In this document: positions 8,853 through 19,200 of the stretch, piece by piece | Position numbering within the stretch: the first letter of the stretch is position 1 | Layout: each line of letters starts with the position of its first letter | Source of the DNA: Verrucomicrobiota bacterium | GTDB taxonomy: Bacteria; Verrucomicrobiota; Verrucomicrobiia; Opitutales; Opitutaceae | Length of the DNA: 64,000 bases | Reading direction: 5' to 3' | NCBI GenBank assembly: GCA_023386835.1 | Contig: JAEWIY010000230.1 | Span: 30,366 to 94,365, forward strand | Notes under the pieces: model-generated | What the model was told of the DNA's origin: nothing | The model's input: only the letters and a program-made list of their open reading frames with translations | Databases searched by the model: none | Program-made: the position numbers and the translations under genes

Positions 8853-9323
8853 GGGGAGGGTTGGGGATGAACGGCGGTGGCGTGTCTGCGCAGGTTGCAC
8901 GTCCAGCCGACGCCGAGGCGGCAACTCATCCAATCCCGCCTCTCGCGCAGGGCGAAATTGGTAACGGCTCTGTTACCGCGCTGTCCCTCGATGCACCGCC
9001 GCCTTGTGCACAGCGACCGCGTCCCACCCGGTTCAAAACTGACTCGCCATAAACACCTGCTCCCCCTGGCGTTTGGTCTCTTAGTCCAACCGAGGAGAGC
9101 TCCGCCGAGCTCGCCCGACGGTCGCCGGGCGGCCGCCGGGGCCAGCTGGAGCCGGCCGTGCCGACCTTCAGCGTCCACCTCACTTCAGTCGCCGAGTCCG
9201 GCGCAAAGGGGCTCGTCATCCGAATGCCCTCGAAAAAACCCGCAGCCGTCCGATGGCGGATTTCGCCGGCAGGATTGTCACGTCAGGAAGGGCTCGGTAG
9301 CACCTGACCGCCGAGCTTCGCTC
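8853..9323. other. Divergent intergenic region (GSDH / ECF sigma)
   Basis: 471 bases separating divergent genes. It contains the 6-bp inverted repeat at 8960-8977. The rest has no frame with a recognisable domain. Promoters for both directions must lie here, but I could not assign them. Confidence 0.5.
8960..8977. promoter_or_regulatory. Operator-like inverted repeat upstream of GSDH
   Basis: Perfect inverted repeat GGTAAC-N6-GTTACC, 108 bases upstream of the sugar dehydrogenase start. The form suits a dimeric regulator site. No regulator gene is adjacent. Confidence 0.35.
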
Positions 9324-9881
9324 ATGCCTGATCCTCAACCTCCGACTGACTTCGCCAGCCTTTACCGAGCGACGGTGACGCCGCTGCGTCGGCATCTGCG
9401 CCGCCTTCTCGGCAGCGAAACGGAGGCAGAGGACGTGGCGCATGATGCGTATCTGCGGGTTTATCCCACGATCGAACGCGAGGAGGCGCAAAAGCCGGAA
9501 GCGCTCCTCTTTACCACGGCCCGGCGGCTGGCGTTCAATCGGCTCAAGCGGCGCCGCATCGCCCCCATCGCTCCGGCGACCGCTCCCGTTGAGTTGGCCG
9601 CCTCACCCGCGCCAGGCGTGGTGCAGCAGGTGATGGCCCGACAGGAGCTGCAGCGCCTCGAGGTCGCCATTGCGCAGCTGCCCGAAGGCTGCCGGACCGT
9701 GCTGCTCTTGCGCAAAGTCGAGCTGCTGTCCCACCGCGAGATCGCGGACCGGCTCGGCATCGCCATCAGCACAGTCGAAAAACAACATGCCCGTGCGCTC
9801 CGTTTGCTGCGCACGCTGCTCTCCGCCGAACCCTCCCCCTCCGCCCACACCCGCTCCACTTCCGAGGAGGTTTATCGATGA
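9324..9881 (+). CDS. ECF-family RNA polymerase sigma factor
   Basis: 185 residues. Region 2 lies at about 15-75 (SLYRATVTPLRRHLRRLLG, EAEDVAHDAYLRVY) and region 4 at about 115-165 (LPEGCRTVLLLRKVELLSHR, then EIADRLGIAISTVEKQHARA, the helix-turn-helix). The ATG at 9324 is the first in frame that fits this family. The stop overlaps the fecR-like start (ATGA), so the two are translationally coupled. With FecR and a TonB-dependent receptor carrying an STN domain downstream, it fits cell-surface signalling of the FecI/FecR type: substrate at the receptor signals through FecR to the sigma factor. The substrate is unknown. Confidence 0.9.
   Translation: MPDPQPPTDFASLYRATVTPLRRHLRRLLGSETEAEDVAHDAYLRVYPTIEREEAQKPEALLFTTARRLAFNRLKRRRIAPIAPATAPVELAASPAPGVVQQVMARQELQRLEVAIAQLPEGCRTVLLLRKVELLSHREIADRLGIAISTVEKQHARALRLLRTLLSAEPSPSAHTRSTSEEVYR
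9864..9870 (+). promoter_or_regulatory. Strong ribosome binding site of the FecR gene
   Basis: GAGGAGG seven bases upstream of the ATG at 9878, inside the end of the sigma factor gene. It is one of the few strong Shine-Dalgarno sequences in this window and supports coupled expression. Confidence 0.7.
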
Positions 9882-10876
9882 ACCCGACCGAATTGCCCGA
9901 CCCTGCCGTCGAAGAACAGGCGTCGCTTTGGGCGGCGCGGCTCGACGGTGGCGACCTGACTTCCGCGCAGGAAGCGGAACTGGCCCAGTGGCTCGCCAGC
10001 CATCCTCTCCACCGCACGCTGCTCTCGCAGTATTGCCAGCTCTCCGCCGACCTCGAAGCCCAACTGCCTGAGTTGCAGGGCGTGACGGAAGAAGATCCGA
10101 CTCCTGCGCCACGGCCTGCCGTGCGCCGGGCCTGGTGGTGGGGCGCGGCTGCCGGCGCGATGGCGGCCGCCGCCGTTGTTGTATTTGTCCTGCAACGGAC
10201 AGAAGCGCCAGTTGGACCCCGGACACTCGCCTCTGCGCTCGCTGAACGTCAGGAGGTCACATTGGCCGACGGCAGCAAGGTCGAGTTGAACGCGCAGACC
10301 AGCCTGCGCATCGCCTTCACCGACACCGAGCGCCGCGTGCGGCTCGGCTCGGGCCAGGCATACTTTGCGGTCTCCAAGGATGCGCAGCGTCCTTTCATCA
10401 TCGAGACGCCGGCCGGACTGGTCCGCGTCACTGGCACGCAGTTCGACGTTCGTCTGGAGAGCGCGGATACGATGGACGTGCTCGTGGTCTCTGGATCCGT
10501 CCAGGTCCGGCCGGCCAGCGCCCCCGGTGAGCGGGCGGAGCCGATCGCCTTGAGGCCGAATGAACTTCTGCGAACCCGCCCGGGCCTGGCCGCAACCGTG
10601 GAAAAACTGTCGGCCAATGACGTGGCGGAATCCCTTGCCTGGCGCACGGGCGAAGTGGTGTTCAACGGCACGACACTGCGCGAGGCGTTGCAACGGTTCG
10701 CGCGGTACCATGGACGAGGCCTGAGCGCGTCGGCGGCGGCGGGAGAACTGACGATCGGAGGCCGCTACCGGCTCGATGATCTCGAAGGCTTCCTCAGTTC
10801 GCTGGAGGATTTCCTGCCCGTCAAAGTGGTGCAGCATCTGAATGGCACGGTCGAGGTCCGGCTGCGTTCCGAGTGA
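9878..10876 (+). CDS. FecR-family anti-sigma regulator
   Basis: 332 residues. The N-terminal cytoplasmic domain (about 10-60, QASLWAARLDGGDLTSAQEA then LAQWLASHPLHRTLL) is the anti-sigma region. A single membrane helix lies at about 87-106. The periplasmic FecR domain at about 118-215 contains EVTLADGSKVELNAQTSLRI and TPAGLVRVTGTQFDV. The C-terminal part at about 258-330 (VFNGTTLREALQRFARYHG) is STN/DUF4974-like and probably contacts the receptor's signalling domain. It starts 4 bases inside the sigma gene and its end overlaps the receptor frame. Confidence 0.92.
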   Translation: MNPTELPDPAVEEQASLWAARLDGGDLTSAQEAELAQWLASHPLHRTLLSQYCQLSADLEAQLPELQGVTEEDPTPAPRPAVRRAWWWGAAAGAMAAAAVVVFVLQRTEAPVGPRTLASALAERQEVTLADGSKVELNAQTSLRIAFTDTERRVRLGSGQAYFAVSKDAQRPFIIETPAGLVRVTGTQFDVRLESADTMDVLVVSGSVQVRPASAPGERAEPIALRPNELLRTRPGLAATVEKLSANDVAESLAWRTGEVVFNGTTLREALQRFARYHGRGLSASAAAGELTIGGRYRLDDLEGFLSSLEDFLPVKVVQHLNGTVEVRLRSE

Positions 10877-13800
10877 GATTCGGCGCATCACCTCCGACAG
10901 CCCTTTGCCTCCAGCTCGTCCCTTGACCGCCCCTTTCTTCCCTCGCTCGGCCTTCCTGATCTTCCTGCTGCTCGCGTCGGTGGCGACCGCCCGCCCGGTG
11001 AGCTTCAACCTGCCGGCCCAACCCGCTCACGAGGCACTGCTCGCGTTCTCGCAACAAGCCGGCGTGGAAGTGCTGTTCCCACACGAGGCGCTGCAAGGCC
11101 GCCGCTCGCCCCCAGTGGTCGGTCGCTTTGAACCCGAGGAAGCGCTGCGACGGCTGCTGGCCGGCACCGGCTACGAGGCGCGTCGGAACGCGCGCGGCAA
11201 GTTCGTCGTGGTCGCGATGATACAACGGTCCGGCGTCATTCGCGGCCAACTGTTGAACAGCGAAGGCCATCCCGCCAGCGAAGCGCGGGTGCTCGTCCCT
11301 GAGCTGCGCCGTTCCGCCAGGACCGATTCGGAAGGACATTTCCAGTTCACGGAGCTGCCGCCCGGCGTGTACCGCGTGGTCGCCACGGCCCCGGGCTCAC
11401 GTCCGTTGGAATTACCTGAAGTGACCGTGGCCGACGACAGCGCAACGGATCTAGGCCGGCTGGGCTTGGAGGCAGTGCTCTCTGCTTCGCGACTCGCGCC
11501 CTACATCGTAGAGGAGCGCACGGAGGACCGCCGCCCTTTTGACCGCAGCGCGCCGCCACCGGCGCCTCGCACCGCGGCGGGCAACCTGGACCTGCGGCGG
11601 ACCGAGGACGATGTCCTCGCGTTCACCGTTTTCGACCGCGACCGCATTCTGCGCAGCGGCGTTGTCGACCTGAACGAGTTTCTGCAGCGCGAGTTGCTCG
11701 AGAGTGACGCGACCAACAGCAATTTCAGCAACAGCGACAGCCCGCACGTTGTGGGCGGCAGCAGCAACCTGCGGCTTCGGGGCTACTTTGCCGATGAAAC
11801 CGTCATCCTCGTGAACGGCCGGCGGCTGCCCGAGATGCTGACCATTCTCGGCGACGGCAAGGAACCGCCCGACGTGAACTTCATACCCCTCAGCCTCGTG
11901 CAGCGGGTGGAGGTTCTCCCCTCTTCCGCGTCCGCCCTGTACAGCGGCAACGCCGTCGGAGGAGTCATCAACATTGTGCTCCGACCCGACGTCGACGTAA
12001 ACGCGACCGAGGTCATGACGACGTACACGAATGCGCTGCACGGGTACGATGCGCCGCACACCTCGGCTTCACTGATGCACGGCCGCTCGTTCCTCAACGG
12101 CGCGCTGCGTATCCGCCTGAACGGTACCCACAGCCGCTCCGTCGCACCGACGGAGTCGGAACTCGCCTACCAACACCGGCGCGTCGAATCGGCCGCCGCG
12201 CCGGGCGACCCACTCTATCGCGCGACGCCCAACATTCGCAGCGCGAACGGCAGCCCTCTGTTCGGTCCGGGAACCCCCACCGTGACGTCCGTTGCACCGG
12301 GCACGGAAGCTGTGAACTCGCCGGCCGATTTCGCCGGTCGGGAAGGAGTCAGATCAACCGAGTTCTTCGACGGTTTTGGCGGGTTCTCGTCGTCGATCAA
12401 CAGCCACGACTATGCGTACGGCCGGGAGCAGGAGCGCACCGCCTGGTTTCTCTCGACCGTGTTCGACGTGAATCCCTGGCTTCAGCTCGGCTTTGACGGC
12501 ATTCATTCGCGAACGTCACTAGTGGGCGGATACGATCTCTTCCGCGCCGACTTGCTCCTACCCGCGGAGTCGGCGGACAATCCGTTCGGGCAACCGGTCC
12601 GCGTGTCGCTGCACGAATCGGCGCCGGCGCTGGGGGAGGACTACAGCCAGGCCAAAGTCGAGTTCACCTCCGCGGTGCTCGGCGCGGTCGTCAAGCTGCC
12701 CTGGGACTGGCGACTGATGGCGGACGCGCAATTGGCCCGAAATCGCGTTCGCCAGCGCGGTTTTGTCACGACCGACACGGGACGCTGGCAGCAATTGGTG
12801 GACGAAGGCCGCTACAACCCCCTTCGGGACACGCAGGTCAGCCCGCCACCCGCCGCTTTCTACGATGAGGTGCTGATCTATCGCGGTGAATCCGGCGCCT
12901 TCGTGCCCCTGGGCGATTATCAGGTGTTCGACGGTGCACTCCGGCTGACACGCGAGGAACTGCCGCTGCCCATGGGAAACGCGCTGCTCAATCTCGGCAC
13001 CGACTATCGCCTGACCCGCTTCAAGGGCTTCACGGAGCAATACCGGTACGGTGATGGCTCACCGGCGGGCGATCCCATCGTCTGGCTGACGCGCACACTC
13101 GAGCGAGTCAGCGTCTTCGGCGAACTGCAAGCGCCCCTGCTGAAGGACGAATGGAAGCCGCGCTGGTTGCGGCGCGCCGAGGTGGATCTGGCCGCCCGCT
13201 ACATCTACGCGGATACAGCCCAGGAGACGAATCTCGCCCCAACGTACGGCCTGAAGTTCGACTTCAACAACGGGCTCTCCGTGCGCGGATCGATCACCAC
13301 CTCGAATCGTTTTCCCACCCCCAAGATGCACCGGCAGGCGCCGAGCGGACCTGGGTCGGGCGGCGCGCGGGCGGCGCTCATCTTCGATCCGCGACGCGAC
13401 GAAACCTACGAAGTCCAGGAAACGGAGCTGCTCAATCTAGCACTTGAGCCGGAGGACGCGCTCACGCAATCCGCCGGGCTGCGGTTTCAACGGGGGGAGG
13501 AACGCCGTTTCCGCGCGAGTCTCGACTATTTCGATACACGCAAGAACAACGAATCGATCTTCATCGATCCCCAGCTCGCCCTCACGCTCGAGGACGTCTG
13601 GCCGGAGCGCGTCGAGCGCGACTCCCCGGCCGCGGACGAAACCTTGGGGCGCGTGAGCCATGTCCTGACCGGCCGCGTCAACGCCGCCTGGCGCCGCTCG
13701 CGCACGTGGTCGGCCTCGTTGAGTTACGACCAGGACGGCATCTGGGGCGGCGTGCTCGAAGCCTATGCGCGCTGGATGTACCTCCAGAGCTTTGAGCTTC

Positions 13801-14201
13801 AGTTCCTGCCCAACGATCCCGTGGTCGACCAACTCAACGAGCCCGACGGCTCCGTGCCGGGCCTGCTTCGCCACCGGACGAACCTCGGAATCGCGTGGTC
13901 GAATCGCACCTACGGCGTCGGCGCGGATAGCCGCTATTACCACTCACGACGCCTGCCCGCAAATGAGCGGGAGCTCCAAGGCTCGGCCTCGATCGACGCG
14001 CATTGGCAGTTCGACCTTTACACGCATGTCGACGTGCGGCGCCTGCTGCGCTGGCCAAACTCGCGCTTCGGCCTGCGCGCGCAACTTCGGGTCAACAACG
14101 TGTTCGGTCCCGATTTTCCCTCGTACTGGAGAACCGGCGTGAGCCCGTACGGCGACGTGCGGGGGCGGACCTATTCCCTCTCGGTCACCACCGTCTTCTA
14201 G
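10842..14201 (+). CDS. TonB-dependent outer-membrane receptor with STN and carboxypeptidase-like domains
   Basis: 1119 residues from the ATG at 10842, which overlaps fecR by 35 bases. An in-frame TTG at 10923 would start directly before the hydrophobic signal peptide (SAFLIFLLLASVATARP) and may be the true start. STN signalling domain at about 50-124 (FNLPAQPAHEALLAFSQQAG). Carboxypeptidase-regulatory-like beta domain at about 129-192 (VIRGQLLNSEGHPASEARV). Plug at about 260-380 (NLRLRGYFADETVILVNGRR), then a beta barrel ending YSLSVTTVF with the usual terminal Phe. The STN domain plus upstream sigma/FecR imply substrate-induced expression. The substrate cannot be read from sequence. Confidence 0.92.
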   Translation: MARSRSGCVPSEIRRITSDSPLPPARPLTAPFFPRSAFLIFLLLASVATARPVSFNLPAQPAHEALLAFSQQAGVEVLFPHEALQGRRSPPVVGRFEPEEALRRLLAGTGYEARRNARGKFVVVAMIQRSGVIRGQLLNSEGHPASEARVLVPELRRSARTDSEGHFQFTELPPGVYRVVATAPGSRPLELPEVTVADDSATDLGRLGLEAVLSASRLAPYIVEERTEDRRPFDRSAPPPAPRTAAGNLDLRRTEDDVLAFTVFDRDRILRSGVVDLNEFLQRELLESDATNSNFSNSDSPHVVGGSSNLRLRGYFADETVILVNGRRLPEMLTILGDGKEPPDVNFIPLSLVQRVEVLPSSASALYSGNAVGGVINIVLRPDVDVNATEVMTTYTNALHGYDAPHTSASLMHGRSFLNGALRIRLNGTHSRSVAPTESELAYQHRRVESAAAPGDPLYRATPNIRSANGSPLFGPGTPTVTSVAPGTEAVNSPADFAGREGVRSTEFFDGFGGFSSSINSHDYAYGREQERTAWFLSTVFDVNPWLQLGFDGIHSRTSLVGGYDLFRADLLLPAESADNPFGQPVRVSLHESAPALGEDYSQAKVEFTSAVLGAVVKLPWDWRLMADAQLARNRVRQRGFVTTDTGRWQQLVDEGRYNPLRDTQVSPPPAAFYDEVLIYRGESGAFVPLGDYQVFDGALRLTREELPLPMGNALLNLGTDYRLTRFKGFTEQYRYGDGSPAGDPIVWLTRTLERVSVFGELQAPLLKDEWKPRWLRRAEVDLAARYIYADTAQETNLAPTYGLKFDFNNGLSVRGSITTSNRFPTPKMHRQAPSGPGSGGARAALIFDPRRDETYEVQETELLNLALEPEDALTQSAGLRFQRGEERRFRASLDYFDTRKNNESIFIDPQLALTLEDVWPERVERDSPAADETLGRVSHVLTGRVNAAWRRSRTWSASLSYDQDGIWGGVLEAYARWMYLQSFELQFLPNDPVVDQLNEPDGSVPGLLRHRTNLGIAWSNRTYGVGADSRYYHSRRLPANERELQGSASIDAHWQFDLYTHVDVRRLLRWPNSRFGLRAQLRVNNVFGPDFPSYWRTGVSPYGDVRGRTYSLSVTTVF

Positions 14202-14282
14202 GAAAATCGCGTGTTCGAGTAGCGGATACAACAGGCTGGTGTGTCGATCCAGGTGACCGGCGCACCTTCCCGCCTCCTCCGC

Positions 14283-14645
14283 ATGACCACCGAAGACCCC
14301 ACGCTCGCCCAGGTCCTTGGGCGCTGTTCCCTCGCCACGTATCACGCCGCCCTCGATTTCCGCCGGTCCGGTAATCCGCGCCACCTCTCCACGATCATCC
14401 GCGGAGTGGTCGCACGTTACGTGGAGCCCGAACTGCGTCACCGGGTGGAGAACGCCAGCGACGACCTCCGGCTGGTCGAGGATCTGGCGATGGACTCGTT
14501 GACGTTGATGGAAGTCATCCTCCTCGCGGAGGAGGTCCTGTGCGTTTCACTGTCGGCTGACGAACTGCGCACCTGCCGCACGCTGGGCAACATTGAAGAG
14601 ATTCTGTCCGCGAAGCTCGCGACCACCGCGCCGTCGCCGGGCTGA
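14283..14645 (+). CDS. Acyl carrier protein-like protein
   Basis: 120 residues. The C-terminal 80 residues follow the ACP four-helix pattern, with LAMDSLTLMEVILLAEEVL; the Ser of DSL, about residue 72, is the predicted 4'-phosphopantetheine site. The first 40 residues (LGRCSLATYHAALDFRRSG) are an unusual extension. It is not next to fatty-acid genes but between a TonB receptor and a phosphatase, so it may serve a specialised acylation step. The ATG at 14283 is chosen over an earlier in-frame codon as closer to family length. Confidence 0.82.
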   Translation: MTTEDPTLAQVLGRCSLATYHAALDFRRSGNPRHLSTIIRGVVARYVEPELRHRVENASDDLRLVEDLAMDSLTLMEVILLAEEVLCVSLSADELRTCRTLGNIEEILSAKLATTAPSPG

Positions 14646-14697
14646 GAAACACGGGCGCACGCTTGCGAGTCGGCGCGGCTTGGGGCATCGGAACCGG

Positions 14698-15171
14698 ATG
14701 GCAAACCCGGTTCCGCGTGTCCTCTTTCTCTGCACGGGCAACTACTACCGCAGCCGTTTCGCGGAAGCGGTCTTCAATCATGCGGCGACGGAAGCGGGCA
14801 GTCCCTGGCGCGCGTTTTCGCGCGGGCTGGCGATCCACCTCGCGCCGCCGGGGCCACTTTCGCCCCACACCATCGCGGCCCTCGGGCAGCGCGGCATTCC
14901 TGTCTCGTGCACCGCGGCCGAACCACACGCCGTCACCGAAGCTGACCTGCAGCAGGCGACGCTCACCGTGGCGCTGAAGGAAGCGGAGCACCGGCCCTAT
15001 TTGGCGCGACAGTTCCCGGCGTGGCAGGATCGGGTGGAGTATTGGCACTTCCACGACATCGACTTCGCCGCGCCGGATGAGGTTCTGCCGGCGATCGAGG
15101 TTCGCGTGCGCCACTTGGTCGACCGGTTGAACGTCACCAAGCCGGCGTCAACGAGCCCCGGCTCGCTTTAA
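14698..15171 (+). CDS. Low-molecular-weight protein tyrosine phosphatase-like protein
   Basis: 157 residues. The N-terminus VLFLCTGNYYRSRFAEAVFN carries the C-X5-R phosphatase loop, with nucleophile Cys12 and Arg18, as in LMW-PTP and arsenate reductase folds. The classical DP acid loop near the C-terminus is not obvious; HFHDIDFAAPDEV may replace it. The ATG at 14698 puts the P-loop at the normal distance from the N-terminus. It follows the ACP gene by about 50 bases and is probably cotranscribed. Function is likely dephosphorylation of Tyr or a small molecule. Confidence 0.85.
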   Translation: MANPVPRVLFLCTGNYYRSRFAEAVFNHAATEAGSPWRAFSRGLAIHLAPPGPLSPHTIAALGQRGIPVSCTAAEPHAVTEADLQQATLTVALKEAEHRPYLARQFPAWQDRVEYWHFHDIDFAAPDEVLPAIEVRVRHLVDRLNVTKPASTSPGSL

Positions 15172-15198
15172 CGGCAACGTTCGTCAGGCTCGCCAGCG

Positions 15199-16170
15199 AT
15201 GAAAGCCATTGTGATCACGCAACCCGGTGGACCCGAGGTCCTGCAGTGGAGCGAACGGCCCGATCCTCAACCGGGCCCGACGCAGGTGCGGCTCCGCGTT
15301 CACGCCGCCGGAGTGAATCGCGCCGACGTCATCCAACGGCTCGGCAAATACCCAGCCCCGGAAGACGCCTCTGCCAACACTCCCGGGCTCGAGGTCGCGG
15401 GCGTGGTGGAAGCCGTGGGCGCCGATGTGACGGCCTGGAAAGCCGGCGACGCGGTCTGCGCGCTCCTGGCCGGCGGCGGCTACGCCGAAAAGGTGGTGGT
15501 GGAGGCGGGGCACTGCCTGCCCGTGCCCGAGGACGTTCCGATGACCGACGCTGCCGCGATCCCGGAGGCGGCCTTCACGGTCTGGAGCAATGTTTTTGAG
15601 CGAGGCCATCTGCAGCCCGGGGAACGATTCCTCGTTCACGGCGGCAGTAGTGGCATCGGCATGACAGCGATCCAGCTGGCCAAGGCGCTTGGCTCGCGGG
15701 TGTTCACCACCGCCGGCAGTCCGGAAAAGTGTGCGGCCTGCGAGGCCGCGGGTGCGGAGCGCGCGATCAATTACCGCAACGAAGACTTCGAAGACGTGCT
15801 TAAGGACGAGGGTGTCGATGTGATCCTCGACATGATCGGCGGCGACTACACGCCGAAGAACCTGCGGTTGCTGCGACCGGATGGACGGCTGGTCTTCATC
15901 AACGCGGCGCAGGGAGCCAAGGCCGAGTTCAACGCGCTGCAGGTGATGCAGCGCCGGCTGACCATCACGGGCAGCACGCTGCGCGCGCGGGACAACCTGT
16001 TTAAGGCCGCGCTGGCTCGCGAAGTGGAGCAACACGTCTGGCCGCTGCTCACCTCCGGTCGCTACCGCGCGAACGTGTTCAAGACCTTCCCGATGAGCGA
16101 CGCCGCAGCCGCCCACCGGCTGATGGAGAGCAGCGCGCACATCGGTAAGATCGTGCTCACGGTCGACTGA
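15199..16170 (+). CDS. NAD(P)H-quinone oxidoreductase, zinc-less MDR family
   Basis: 323 residues, the standard length for the quinone oxidoreductase/PIG3 branch of medium-chain dehydrogenases. A GroES-like domain (QPGPTQVRLRVHAAGVNRAD) is followed by a Rossmann fold with VHGGSSGIGMTAIQLAKALG, the Ser/Gly-rich NADPH loop. The Cys/His ligands for catalytic zinc are absent. It starts 27 bases after the phosphatase gene. Likely reduces quinones or enones in the cytoplasm. Confidence 0.92.
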   Translation: MKAIVITQPGGPEVLQWSERPDPQPGPTQVRLRVHAAGVNRADVIQRLGKYPAPEDASANTPGLEVAGVVEAVGADVTAWKAGDAVCALLAGGGYAEKVVVEAGHCLPVPEDVPMTDAAAIPEAAFTVWSNVFERGHLQPGERFLVHGGSSGIGMTAIQLAKALGSRVFTTAGSPEKCAACEAAGAERAINYRNEDFEDVLKDEGVDVILDMIGGDYTPKNLRLLRPDGRLVFINAAQGAKAEFNALQVMQRRLTITGSTLRARDNLFKAALAREVEQHVWPLLTSGRYRANVFKTFPMSDAAAAHRLMESSAHIGKIVLTVD

Positions 16171-16229
16171 TGGGTGTGCCACGGGTGACCCGCTGCATGG
16201 GTGGCGCGGGTCGCCGCGCCACCGTCGAT

Positions 16230-16262
16230 TAAAAACAAAACCCCGGCCGCAGAGGCCGGGGT
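16230..16262 (-). terminator. Rho-independent terminator after nrdA
   Basis: On the minus strand: CCCCGGCC, loop TCTGC, GGCCGGGG followed by TTTTGTTTTT. It lies about 30 bases past the nrdA stop. Confidence 0.9.
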
Positions 16263-16289
16263 TCGAAACGAACCAACTCGAGGTGCGGG

Positions 16290-19200
16290 TTACTGGCAGG
16301 CCTCGCACTCGCCGCCGTTGCGCATCGCCTCGATCGAGCAGGCGAGCTTCTGCTCGGCGGTGTACTTCGGCTTTGCTTCCTCCACGGCGCCGGTCTTCTC
16401 CGTCCGGTGCGCCTCGGCCGCGATGCCACGGACCTCCTTCTTCACCTGGACCGTCGCCTTTTCGATGTTGGAGGCTCCGAGCGTGCGCAGGTAGTACGTC
16501 GTCTTGAGGCCGACGTGCCAAGCGTGCCGGTACATGTGACTCAGCGTTTTCAGGTCCGGCGTCGCCAGCCAGAGGTTCACGCTTTGGGACTGGTCGATCC
16601 ACTTCTGGCGACGGGCCGCGGCGTCGATGACCCATTTGTGGTCGATGCCGAAGGCCGTGAGGTACTTCGCCTTCAGGTCGGCCGGGATCCGGTCGATGTC
16701 CTTCAACTCGCCGTCGAAGTACTTCAGGTTGTCGATCATGTCCTGATCCCAGAGCCCGCGCGCCTTGAGGTCGCGGACCAGGAACGGGTTGAGCACGATG
16801 AACTCGCCCGAGAGGTTCGATTTGACGAACAGGTTCTTGTAGGTCGGCTCGATGCACGGCGAGGTCGCCGTGATGTTCGAGATGGTCGCGGTGGGCGCGA
16901 TCGCGAGCACGTTGCTGTTGCGCATGCCCTGCTGGGCGATCTTCTCGCGCAGCGGCGTCCAGTCGAGCCGGCCGCCGCGCGGCACCTCCACCGCCACGCC
17001 ACGCTCCTGCTCCAGCAGGTCGATTGTATCCGGGGGTAGAATACCACGATCCCACTTCGAGCCGCGGTAGGTGGAGTAGGCGCCGCGTTCCGCCGCGAGG
17101 TCGGAGGACGCCTCATAGGCATAGTACGCGACCGCCTCCATGGCCTCGTCGTTGAACTCGACCGCCTCGGGGGAGGCGAAGGCGATGCCCTTGAGATAGA
17201 GCGCGTTCGCCAGACCCATCATGCCCAGGCCGATCGGGCGATGACGGCGGTTGGACGTCTCGGCGGCCTTGGTCGGATAGAAGTTGATGTCGATGACGTT
17301 ATCGAGCGCCCGCACCGCGATGCGGATCGTCTCGCGCAACTTGTCATGGTCGATCGAACCGTCGGGCTTGAGGTGCGTCTCGAGGATGACGGAGCCGAGA
17401 TTGCAGACCGCCGTTTCCTCATTCGAGGTGTTGAGCGTGATCTCGGTGCACAGGTTCGAGGAGTGGATCACACCCACATGATCCTGTGGCGAGCGGAGGT
17501 TGCACGCGTCCTTGAACGTGATCCAGGGATGCCCGGTCTCGAACAGCATCGAGAGCATCTTCTTCCAGAGCTCGAGCGCCTCGATCCGCTGGCCGAAGAT
17601 CTTCCCCTCCTCCGCCAGCTTCTCGTAGCGGAGGTACGCTTCCTCGAAGCGGCGGCCGTAGAGATCGTGCAGGTCCTTGACCTCGTTGGCGCGGAAGAGC
17701 GTCCAGTGCTCACGGGCCTCCATGCGCTTCATGAACAGGTCGGGAATCCAGTTCGCCGTATTCATGTCGTGAGTACGACGGCGGTCATCACCCGTGTTCT
17801 TGCGCAGTTCGAGGAACTCGAAGATGTCGTTGTGCCACGACTCGAGGTAGGCGCAGCCGGAGCCCTTGCGCTTCCCGCCCTGGTTCACCGCGACCAGCTG
17901 GTCGTTGTGGAGCTTCAGGAAGGGAATCACACCCTGCGACTCGCCGTTGGTGCCGGCGATGTGCGCGCCCGTGCCGCGGACCGCGGTCCACGAGCCACCG
18001 AGGCCGCCCGCCCACTTCGAGAGCTGGGCATTTTCCGCGATGCCGCGGTACATGATGCCCTCGAGCGAGTCGTCGACGTAGTAGAGGTAGCACGACGACA
18101 GCTGCGAGTGCAGCGTGCCGGAGTTGAACAGCGTCGGCGTGCTGCTGCAGAAACGGCGGCTCTTGTAGAGGTCGTAGAGCGCGCGGACGCGGAGCTCGCG
18201 GTCGCCCTGCTCGTCGAGGAACAGGCCCATCGAGACGCGCAACCAGAACAGCTGCGGGGTTTCGATCCGGCGCGACGGCGTGACCGTCTTGTCGATGATC
18301 AGGTAACGATCGTAGAGCGTCTGGATTCCGAGGAAGTCGAATTCGAGGTCTGCCGACGGATCGAGGGCGGCCGCCAACTGATCGAGATCGTACGAGAGCA
18401 GCCGCGGGTTGAGCCGCTTGATCGAAACACCGTGCTCGAGGTAGCTGCGGAGCGCCTGACGGTGAAACTCCTTCAGTTTGCCGATGCCGTCGCGAACGAT
18501 GTCCCAGCCCAGCACTTCCTGATAGATGTAGGTGAGCTGGATCCGGCCGGCGAACTTCGCGAAGTCGGCGTCCTTCTCAATCAGGGTCTTCGAGTTGAGG
18601 ATGATCGTCGCATCGAGGTCCTTCTGTGCGATCTGGTCGAAGACCGAGCGGAGCAACTCCACTTCGATCTCTTCGGGCGTGAGGCAGAGCTCGAGCCCGA
18701 TGGAGGCAAATTCGATCCGCTTCCGGAGGTCCGTGCGATCCCAGAGGATGTTCTCCCCGTTGGGCTGCTTGACCATGATCATCGAGGGTTGCGGCAGCAC
18801 CGTCGGCTCAGGTTCGGCCCCGGCCTCGGCCTCGCCGGGCAAGCCTACGCGCTGCTCGTTGCGCAGGGCGCGGTAGAGGATGTAAGCCTCGGCGACCTTG
18901 TAGTGGCCGGACTTCATCAACTCCTCCTGGACGATGTCCTGAATCTCCTCGATGTGGACGAAGGATTGCCGCGAACCGAGCACCCGTGCGCTGACGGCAC
19001 GCGTGATTTCGATCGCTGGGGTCGAGTCGCGCTGCAGCGAGAGGAACGCCTTGCGCACGGCGATCTCCACCTTCTGGTCGATGTACGGAACGACTTGATT
19101 GTTGCGGCGGATCACGCGCACCCCCGCGGTCGCGTTGGGCCCGCCCGACGCGAGTTTGTTCGAGCGATTGAGCAGAAGGCTCTTCGCGACGTCGTACGCG

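Noticed and set aside
15184..17055. 623-codon open frame on the minus strand
   Set aside because: Antisense to the quinone oxidoreductase and overlapping the C-terminal part of nrdA in another frame; low-complexity Arg/Gly/His protein.
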